Assembly: GCA_050015355.1 (NCBI GenBank)
Contig: JBEKBO010000086.1
Location: 1-29,158 of the forward strand
Direction of reading: 5' to 3'
Source: CAWBRT01 sp050015355
GTDB taxonomy: Bacteria > Acidobacteriota > Terriglobia > Terriglobales > Acidobacteriaceae
DNA length: 29,158 nucleotides
Shown here piece after piece: positions 24,227 to 29,158 of the stretch. The first letter of the stretch is position 1. Each line of letters starts with the position of its first letter. The notes beneath the pieces were generated by a model. It saw only the letters and a list, made by a program, of their open reading frames with translations, did no database searches and was not told the DNA's origin. The position numbers and the translations under genes are program-made.

Positions 24227-24745
24227 TTATTTCGTTTTTGGAGGAGCCAGGATCAAATGCAGGGTGTTGCCTTCCTGCCGTGCCCGGAACTCAACGATAG
24301 CCTTGTCGCCGAGATCTTTGATGAGCCTTTCCAGAATTTCGCGTCCCAAGCTCTGCCGCGTCATTTCGCGGCCCCGGAAGAAGATGGTTGCCTTCACCTT
24401 GTCTCCATCTTCCAGGAAGCGAACCACGTGATTCTTCTTGGTTTCGTAGTCGTGATCGTCGACGTTGATGCGGAATTTCACTTCCTTGACGACGATCCGC
24501 GTCTGTTTCTTCTTGGCCTCGCGTTCCTTCTTTTCCTCCTGGTAGAGAAACTTGCCGTAATCCATGATGCGGCATACCGGCGGCTGCGCCGTCGGTGAAA
24601 TCTCAACCAAGTCGAGCCCTTTCTCTTTTGCAATCTTGAGCGCCTCGAAGGGTGGAATGATGCCGAGCTGCTCGCCCTGATCATCGATCACACGAATTTC
24701 GCGAGCCCTGATGCGCTCATTGGTACGAATGAAACGTTTATCGAT
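24227..24745 (-). CDS. infC: Translation initiation factor IF-3, AUC start codon
   Basis: A 172-residue factor that binds the 30S subunit and checks the start codon and initiator tRNA. Seen: RTNERIRAREIRVIDDQGEQ at the N-terminus, the linker (YQEEKKEREAKKKQTRIVVK) and the C-terminal domain (KVKATIFFRGREMTRQSLGR). The frame is open from a TAA 45 bases upstream with no ATG, GTG or TTG before GTG 24691, which lies inside the conserved start. The best initiation site is ATC 24745-24743, with GGAGG exactly 5 bases upstream. Family knowledge: infC in E. coli starts at AUU, and rare starts allow IF3 to repress its own mRNA. A promoter lies just upstream. Confidence 0.93.
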   Translation of the reverse strand: MDKRFIRTNERIRAREIRVIDDQGEQLGIIPPFEALKIAKEKGLDLVEISPTAQPPVCRIMDYGKFLYQEEKKEREAKKKQTRIVVKEVKFRINVDDHDYETKKNHVVRFLEDGDKVKATIFFRGREMTRQSLGREILERLIKDLGDKAIVEFRARQEGNTLHLILAPPKTK

Positions 24746-24774
24746 ACGGTCCTCCGATGGATGGAAATCGCCCG

Positions 24775-24802
24775 ATTATAGCATGCCCAGAGTAGAGGTC
24801 AT
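24775..24802 (-). promoter_or_regulatory. Promoter of the infC operon
   Basis: On the minus strand a perfect TATAAT (24780-24775) is preceded after a 16-base spacer by ATGACC (24802-24797), four of six matches to TTGACA. Transcription would start near 24768, leaving a short leader of about 22 bases before the AUC start codon and covering the GGAGG site. Confidence 0.7.
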
Positions 24803-24860
24803 CACGTCCGCGGAGATCACCGCATCGACCCCGCGGCCAATCCATCGTCCCTGAATGTTG

Positions 24861-26399
24861 TTAGCTTTCTATCCGTCCGGCCAGCGCGTCAGCCTCAATC
24901 CCGACAATCCGCGCCAGGATCGCCTGATTTGCCTCGTGAACGCCCTCGACCCAGAGCTTCTGATAGTTGCCGGTCAGCGCCTCGGTGAATCTCTCCTGCT
25001 GGTCCACGTATGTCAACGTAATCGCCTCCAGCGTACGTCCGACGAACCCTTCCTGAAACTGCCGCTTCTTCTGTGCCGCCAGCTCACGAAGGAAGCGGTT
25101 GCGATCATGCGCCACATCGCCGCGAACCTGCGACGGCATGGCGGCGGAGGGAGTGCCGGGCCGCGAGGAATAGGTAAAAACGTGCAGATAAGTGAACGGC
25201 AGACTCTCGATCAGCGCCCGCGTCTGCTCAAAGTCGTCGTCGGTTTCGCCCGGGAACCCAACCATGACGTCGGCGCCTATGGCGGCATCGGGCATGGCTC
25301 GCCGAATCTTCAGGATACGATCGGCGTAGTGCCAGGGACGGTAACGGCGATGCATCTGCCGCAAGACGCGGTCGCTGCCCGACTGCAATGGGACGTGCGC
25401 GTGCTTGCAGATGCGCGGCGAGGAGGCCGCCAGATCGATCAGCTCATCGCTCCAGTCCATCGGTTCGACCGAGCTGATGCGAATTTTTTCCGCCATAGTC
25501 TCCGCCAGGATCGCACGCAGCAACTCGACAAAGCGCGCGCGTTGCGGAGTGCTATCGCCGGGCAGCAGCGGTGGAAAGTCTCGTCCCCAACGGCCAAGGT
25601 TGATGCCCGAGAGCACAATTTCGCGGTATCCGCTGGCCACCAACTGGCGAACGCTGGCGAGTACCTGCTCCATTTTCAGCGACCGGCTCTTGCCACGAAC
25701 AAATGGAATAATGCAGAAGGAGCAGCGGTTGTTGCAGCCGTCCTGCACCTTCAGGTTGGGGCGCGTTTTTTCGCTGGCGCCTGCGCCCGCGAATCCGCGT
25801 GCGTCGCCATCGCCTCCTCGCTCGTGTCCAGCTTGTCGATCTATTCGCGCACTGGTATCGGCTTCGAAGACGGGCGCGGCAGTCAGCTCCGTGTGTGCGA
25901 AGATATCGCCCACGATAATCTCCGCCGGAGCTTTCTCGTCGTCAAAGGGCGGCGCGTCGCGCGCAAAAGTCTGCGCGCTATCTTGCGCCGTCGCATGCAG
26001 CGTCGCCAGTGGAACGAATCCGCCTGCCGGGGACCCAGCCTCAGCCTGCGCCAGTTGAGCTGCGTGCTCGACAGCGATATGCGCAAGCTGGGACTGGTGC
26101 GAGTTTCCCACCACCAAGGAGACGCCGGGCAGCGACGCCAATTCGTCCGGCGCGCGCTGCGCGTAGCAACCGGTTACAATGATCCTGGCTCCGGGGTTTT
26201 CGCGATGGATGCGGCGGATGGTGGCGCGGGCGTCATGATCGGCCGAGGTGGTGACTGTACAAGTGTTGAGCACCACCAGTTCCGCTGCGGCGGTTGCCGG
26301 CGCGCGCGTCAAGCCTTTTTCCAGGAGATCGCGCTCCATGGCGGCTCCGTCGGCTTGGGTGGCGCGGCATCCGAAGTTTTCTACAAAGAAGGTGCCCAC
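24861..26399 (-). CDS. mtaB: tRNA (N6-threonylcarbamoyl-A37) methylthiotransferase, MtaB-like
   Basis: A 512-residue radical-SAM enzyme that adds a methylthio group to t6A37 of tRNAs. Seen: cluster cysteines of the MTTase domain C11 (FGCRATQAD), C47 (NTCTVT) and C78 (TGCYAQ); radical-SAM triplet in QDGCNNRCSFCIIPF (near 221-228); PLQSGSDRVLRQMHRRY; GADVMVGFPGE; and a C-terminal TRAM-like end. The CNNRCSFCIIPFVRGKSRS sequence places it with MtaB rather than MiaB. About 90 residues between the MTTase and radical-SAM domains (roughly 120-210) are low-complexity and longer than usual. Length of the family is about 430-450. The start is GTG 26399, near a promoter, with no Shine-Dalgarno. Confidence 0.9.
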   Translation of the reverse strand: MGTFFVENFGCRATQADGAAMERDLLEKGLTRAPATAAAELVVLNTCTVTTSADHDARATIRRIHRENPGARIIVTGCYAQRAPDELASLPGVSLVVGNSHQSQLAHIAVEHAAQLAQAEAGSPAGGFVPLATLHATAQDSAQTFARDAPPFDDEKAPAEIIVGDIFAHTELTAAPVFEADTSARIDRQAGHERGGDGDARGFAGAGASEKTRPNLKVQDGCNNRCSFCIIPFVRGKSRSLKMEQVLASVRQLVASGYREIVLSGINLGRWGRDFPPLLPGDSTPQRARFVELLRAILAETMAEKIRISSVEPMDWSDELIDLAASSPRICKHAHVPLQSGSDRVLRQMHRRYRPWHYADRILKIRRAMPDAAIGADVMVGFPGETDDDFEQTRALIESLPFTYLHVFTYSSRPGTPSAAMPSQVRGDVAHDRNRFLRELAAQKKRQFQEGFVGRTLEAITLTYVDQQERFTEALTGNYQKLWVEGVHEANQAILARIVGIEADALAGRIES

Positions 26400-26406
26400 T
26401 GGAGTT

Positions 26407-26415
26407 ATTATAACA
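26407..26415 (-). promoter_or_regulatory. Extended -10 promoter of mtaB, close to its start codon
   Basis: On the minus strand TGTTATAAT occurs at 26415-26407: a perfect TATAAT with a TGn extension. No -35 is evident. The -10 ends 7 bases before GTG 26399, so transcription would begin at or next to the start codon, as in a leaderless mRNA. Confidence 0.55.
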
Positions 26416-26562
26416 ACCGCTCTTTACGCCCCGGTGGGGTGCCAGCGCGGTCGGCGTATCGAGAATTAATCCGGAATCACGCCGAAAACGATAAGATACT
26501 ACTTTAAGAGTTGCGCTGCGACGCTGAAGCGAACCGACTACAAGGATCATTGGGGGCTGCGA

Positions 26563-27015
26563 ATGAAACGTCGAATTTTGCTAGTCGACGATGAACTGGC
26601 GATATTGTTGACCCTGAAGGCTGTTTTGGAATTAAACGGGTTTGAAGTTGCCACCGCCGCCTCGGCAAAGGAAGCGAAACAAAAGCTGCAAGTCGCCGAA
26701 TTCGAGATGGTCATCACCGATATGCGGATGGAGAGCGAAACCGCCGGTTATGACGTTATTCATGCCGCCCGCCAACAGAAATACAATCCGGCTACCGCCA
26801 TCCTCACCGCTTACCCGTCGCTCGGCAATGACTGGCAGACTCGCGGGGCGCACTCGCTGCTGGTCAAACCCGTCAATACGCCCGACCTGCTACGTCAACT
26901 CGAGGCGCTGCTGGTGACTCACCAGGACACCAAGGCGCAGAACCACAAAGTGGAACCCAAGACCACTCCCCAGAGCAAACCAGCCAGGAACAGCGCCGCA
27001 CATAAAGCCGTGTAG
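26563..27015 (+). CDS. Single-domain response regulator (CheY-like)
   Basis: A 150-residue receiver with a basic tail. Seen: acidic pair D9-D10 (LLVDDE), phospho-acceptor D53 in ITDMRM, T82 in ILTAY, and K102 in LLVKPV, all the conserved receiver positions, so phosphorylation by a histidine kinase is expected. Residues 120-150 are Lys/Pro/Gln-rich (KVEPKTTPQSKPARNS) and probably disordered; there is no DNA-binding output domain. A GGGGG run lies 7 bases before ATG 26563. It is divergent from mtaB (163 bases) and no kinase gene is near, so its partner is unknown. Confidence 0.87.
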   Translation: MKRRILLVDDELAILLTLKAVLELNGFEVATAASAKEAKQKLQVAEFEMVITDMRMESETAGYDVIHAARQQKYNPATAILTAYPSLGNDWQTRGAHSLLVKPVNTPDLLRQLEALLVTHQDTKAQNHKVEPKTTPQSKPARNSAAHKAV

Positions 27016-27052
27016 CGACGGTTCCACAGTCGGCGTCTTCCGATCCAGAGCG

Positions 27053-27141
27053 GTTTAGGAATTAGGGGTATCCCGCGTTCACCGCCGGGCTGAAAGACGC
27101 CCGGCTGCTTTGACAACTACACCTTTCGCTAAAATGGTCTA
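27053..27141. repeat. Interspersed repeat, copy 2 (reaches another stop codon)
   Basis: The 89-base match to copy 1: GCCGGGC (27084-27090), loop TGAAAGAC, GCCCGGC (27099-27105), then TTTGACAACTACACCTTTCG. Its right end GGTCTA (27136-27141) contains the TAG stop of the 200-aa minus-strand gene, the same relation as copy 1 has to rpmI. It also lies after the stop of the convergent response-regulator gene. Confidence 0.85.
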
Positions 27142-27741
27142 ATGTTTTGAGCCGATGCGGTAGTTGTGTGCAACCGCTTCGGTGACGACCGCGGTGTGTA
27201 TGAGCGCGCTGAGGCGCTCCACCTTGTGCCAGCCGAGGCGGTGGAACACGTAGGAAGTCGATATCTGTCCGGCGACAAGCGAGGCGGAGTAGGTGGCGAA
27301 AAGCGGCTTGTTGTCGACGAATCCATTCGACAACTCAGATTCATTCAATCCGTGACGGCGGAACTGCCAGGTCGAAATCGGGTCCATGGTGCGTGCCGCG
27401 ACGAGCGCAGCAAAGATCGCGAGATTGGGCTTGTCCAGGAACGGATGTTTCGCGGGACCTTCCGCCGCGGAGGGCGCTACCCTGGTGGCCGGGGCGACGG
27501 CAACAATGGGTGCGAATGCGCCGGGTGATGCCATGGAATTCGTTGCCGACAGCGTGGAAGCTGTGCCGGATACCGGCAAAACGACAGGCGAAGACGGCAT
27601 AGCGTTCAGGCCAGCGACAAAAACCGTGAAGTCCCTGGATGAGCTCGCGTCTGCTGCCGGTGTGGTCGTGACTGCTTCCTGGGCGCTCGCTGCGCAGCTC
27701 ATTGCCAATACCGCGAGAAGAACTATGACTGACTTTCTCAT
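27139..27741 (-). CDS. Exported or membrane protein of unknown function, 200 aa
   Basis: Family not recognised. Seen: a signal peptide (VIVLLAVLAMSCAASA, cleavage likely before QE near residue 21; the Cys is not in a good lipobox), a Ser/Ala/Thr/Pro-rich region (22-100), and a C-terminal domain with two fairly hydrophobic helices (NLAIFAALVAARTMDP and PLFATYSASLVAGQISTS) followed by HRLGWHKVERLSALIHTAVV. The C-terminal part looks like a small membrane-associated module. The start at 27741 has only a weak site (GGATAG) that lies at the base of a predicted hairpin leader. Convergent with the response regulator. Confidence 0.7.
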   Translation of the reverse strand: MRKSVIVLLAVLAMSCAASAQEAVTTTPAADASSSRDFTVFVAGLNAMPSSPVVLPVSGTASTLSATNSMASPGAFAPIVAVAPATRVAPSAAEGPAKHPFLDKPNLAIFAALVAARTMDPISTWQFRRHGLNESELSNGFVDNKPLFATYSASLVAGQISTSYVFHRLGWHKVERLSALIHTAVVTEAVAHNYRIGSKH

Positions 27742-27827
27742 GCTGTTCTATCCAGAGCCCGGTCGTCATCTCACCCCAGCAAACGCCAAAGCGCTTGCCG
27801 GGGACCCCGAATGCAACGGGCTCTGGA
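27742..27827 (-). promoter_or_regulatory. Structured leader of the 200-aa exported-protein gene
   Basis: On the minus strand TCCAGAGCCCG (27827-27817) is perfectly complementary to CGGGCTCTGGA (27761-27751), 11 pairs closing a 55-base loop. The loop itself contains GCAAGCG and CGTTTGC around CTTTGG (7 pairs with one G-U) and CGG/CCG. The closing strand ends 9 bases before ATG 27741 and holds the GGA of the only ribosome-binding-site candidate. This looks like a regulatory leader, perhaps a riboswitch or protein-binding site; I cannot match it to a known class by eye. Confidence 0.5.
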
Positions 27828-28056
27828 TGAGAACTTATGTCAGTTGGGCGTAAAACGAGTTACGGCAAGCACCTTACGACGGTGAGGAAAGTACCTGAAG
27901 CGGACTCAAAAACGCCGGGCTTGCCCCTAGGTTTGGAGGGCACGGGTAGGCGTAACCCGGAGTGTTGCAATCGCCGCAGGGCGCTATTGCGAACAAAATT
28001 ACAGCCAAGGCAGCAGGGCCGGCCCAACACGACTGCCATGAACTCGGTCGGCGTCT
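27828..28056. other. Non-coding gap before the dehydrogenase gene
   Basis: Together with the leader it makes a 315-base gene-free stretch. I see no convincing coding frame; the + frame 27837-28103 has no ribosome-binding site. The sequence GGGCTTGCCCCTAGG and a nearby CGGGTAGGCGTAACCCG could form small hairpins near 27917-27959. A transcript end for the dehydrogenase gene would lie here. Confidence 0.4.
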
Positions 28057-28836
28057 CTATTGCGCCGTGTAGCCGCCGTCGGAGCAGAAACTTGCGCCGG
28101 TGATATTGCCGGCGTGCTCGCCGCACAGGAAGACGGCCAGTGCGCCCATTTCCTCGGGCGTGCTGAAGCGTCCCGTGGGTTCGGTGGCGATAAGGTTCTG
28201 CTGCGCTTGTTCGTACGAGATGCCTTGCGTCTGCGCCCGCAACGCAATCTGCTTTTTGACCAGCTCGGTGAGCACCCAACCCGGGCAAATTGCATTGCAG
28301 GTAACGCCGGTTTTTGCGTTTTCCAGCGCCACCGCCTTCGTCAGACCCAGGATGCCGTGCTTGGCTGCTATATAGGCGCACTTGTTGGTCGAGGCAATCA
28401 GACCGTGGGCCGAGGAAATATTGATCAGCCGTCCCCAGTTGCGCGCCTTCATGCAAGGTAGCGCGGCCCGCATCGTGTAGAAGAAGGACGAAAGGTTCAC
28501 GGCGATCACCGCCTGCCAGCGCTCTATAGGAAAGTCCTCGATGGGCGCGATGTGCTGGATTCCCGCGTTATTGACCAGGATGTCCACCCCGCCCAGCCGC
28601 TTCTCCGTGTCGCGCACAAGCTGTTCGCAATCTTCGGGCTTGGCCAGGTCAGCGCCGTTGTAGAGCACCTCCACGCCGTAGCGCCGGATCATTTCAGCGC
28701 GTTGCGCTTCGATCTCGGCGGCTTCGCCGAAGCCGTTCAGCATAACCGCGCAACCAGCGGCGGCAAGCGCGTTCGCAATGCCCTGGCCAATTCCAGTGGT
28801 TGAACCGGTAACGATTGCCCTGCGTCCTTTTAACAT
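28057..28836 (-). CDS. bdhA: 3-hydroxybutyrate dehydrogenase (short-chain dehydrogenase)
   Basis: A 259-residue NAD-dependent enzyme of the SDR family that interconverts (R)-3-hydroxybutyrate and acetoacetate. Seen: cofactor motif TGSTTGIG at 10-17, NNAG at 89-92, N114, and catalytic S142, Y155, K159 (AYIAAKHG), with PGWVLTELVKKQI after it. The ISSAHGLIAS and VKKQI context and exact positions S142/Y155/K159 are those known from bacterial hydroxybutyrate dehydrogenases. It suggests ketone-body or polyhydroxybutyrate breakdown. GGAGGAG precedes ATG 28836. No phasin or depolymerase gene is adjacent; it is a single gene here. Confidence 0.9.
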   Translation of the reverse strand: MLKGRRAIVTGSTTGIGQGIANALAAAGCAVMLNGFGEAAEIEAQRAEMIRRYGVEVLYNGADLAKPEDCEQLVRDTEKRLGGVDILVNNAGIQHIAPIEDFPIERWQAVIAVNLSSFFYTMRAALPCMKARNWGRLINISSAHGLIASTNKCAYIAAKHGILGLTKAVALENAKTGVTCNAICPGWVLTELVKKQIALRAQTQGISYEQAQQNLIATEPTGRFSTPEEMGALAVFLCGEHAGNITGASFCSDGGYTAQ

Positions 28837-29095
28837 GCAATCTCCTCCCGATCAGTTCAGATCGTTTCGCAACTCCACGCCGACTCGAACTCCACGGCGA
28901 AAAGATAAAAACAGAGAACAGCAAATTGTAATCGCGAGTGACAGACTTGGCGACCTGACGTTTCCGCCTCCCAAATTGCGGTAGTGAACCAGTTTGGATT
29001 TCGGTAGTGGTACAGGCTACTTTTTCACAGCAGCTAGCTAGTATTACTACGTTAAGTTATTGACAGTTCTTTCGTCGGGTGCTACCGTTGCGAGC
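28837..29095. other. Gap before the edge gene, probably the left end of an insertion sequence
   Basis: AT-richer than the rest. Two similar words occur 34 bases apart: TTGCGGTAGTGAACCAG near 28976 and TTTCGGTAGTGGTACAG near 28999. An exact TTGACA at 29060-29065, a 17-base spacer and TACCGT at 29083-29088 form a promoter for the transposase-like gene. The element's other end is outside the window, so its terminal repeats cannot be defined. Confidence 0.45.
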
Positions 29096-29158
29096 ATGAC
29101 CGACGCCCAGGTCGAGAAGTGCGTAAGGCGCTTGCAACAGTTTCTGGCAGATCTGCTG
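29096..29158 (+). CDS. Start of an IS701-type transposase (partial)
   Basis: The last 63 bases encode 21 residues from ATG 29096, MTDAQVEKCVRRLQQFLADL plus one. This resembles the usual N-terminus of IS701-family DDE transposases (MTD...RLE.FL.DLL). Only this helix is visible, so the call rests on a short match and could be wrong. The ATG is about 8 bases after a -10-like element, so the mRNA may have almost no leader. If right, the window ends inside an insertion sequence. Confidence 0.5.
   Translation, partial: MTDAQVEKCVRRLQQFLADLL

Noticed and set aside
24855..26507. A 550-aa + strand frame opposite mtaB
   Set aside because: The minus-strand product has all MtaB motifs; the + frame is a shadow caused by high-GC codon bias.

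Overview
The window looks like a chromosomal segment of a soil-type Acidobacteriota (Terriglobia/Koribacteraceae-like). This is an inference from several things: moderately high GC, the order infC-rpmI-rplT-pheS-pheT-zapB-like-zapA, a PheT without its tRNA-binding domain, Gly/Tyr-rich secreted proteins, and short intergenic palindromes of the GGCTAAAGCC and CCCCACATCTGC type. No rRNA gene is present to confirm it.

Left part, 1 to about 7885: accessory DNA. It begins with the 3' end of a zinc-type alcohol dehydrogenase/quinone reductase, a metallo-beta-lactamase-fold lactonase-like hydrolase and an MFS anion transporter, all on the + strand and closed by a clear terminator. Next come three minus-strand genes I do not recognise (117, 127 and 393 aa), a small XRE regulator facing away from the largest one, a frameshifted small gene, an epoxyqueuosine-reductase-like iron-sulfur protein, a truncated SRAP (YedK/HMCES) gene and a Gly/Tyr-rich exported protein. 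About 0.8 kb with no convincing gene follows. The region ends in the 3' half of a tRNA-Arg(CCU), from anticodon loop to CCA, with no 5' half. That is the usual scar of tRNA-targeted integration, so the left part is probably the right end of a genomic island whose integrase and intact tRNA lie outside the window.

Middle part, 8047 to 17821, + strand: a fused L-serine dehydratase (sdaA), two conserved-looking proteins of unknown role (one exported, one with an Arg/Gly-rich tail and a receiver-like domain), a DehI-family dehalogenase gene broken by one amber codon, and a tight mutL / AlkZ-related / cmk operon. A cupin gene follows.

Right part, 17962 to 26399, minus strand: a YbgC-type thioesterase, zapA, a zapB-like coiled-coil gene, pheT, pheS, rplT, rpmI, infC and mtaB. 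Translation (IF3, L35, L20, PheRS, the tRNA methylthiotransferase) and division (Z-ring) functions are grouped here. infC appears to start at AUC behind a perfect Shine-Dalgarno sequence, the type of start codon that underlies IF3 autoregulation in other bacteria. The intergenic gaps hold several families of short palindromic repeats.

Far right: a single-domain response regulator (+), an exported protein with a structured leader (-), a 3-hydroxybutyrate dehydrogenase (-), and at the edge the first 21 codons of what looks like an IS701-type transposase.

Most worth checking: the tRNA-Arg att scar and its island, the hairpin leader at 3359-3422, the structured leader at 27742-27827, the paired repeats that contain the stop codons of two unrelated genes, the amber-interrupted DehI gene, the AUC start of infC, and the shortened PheT.
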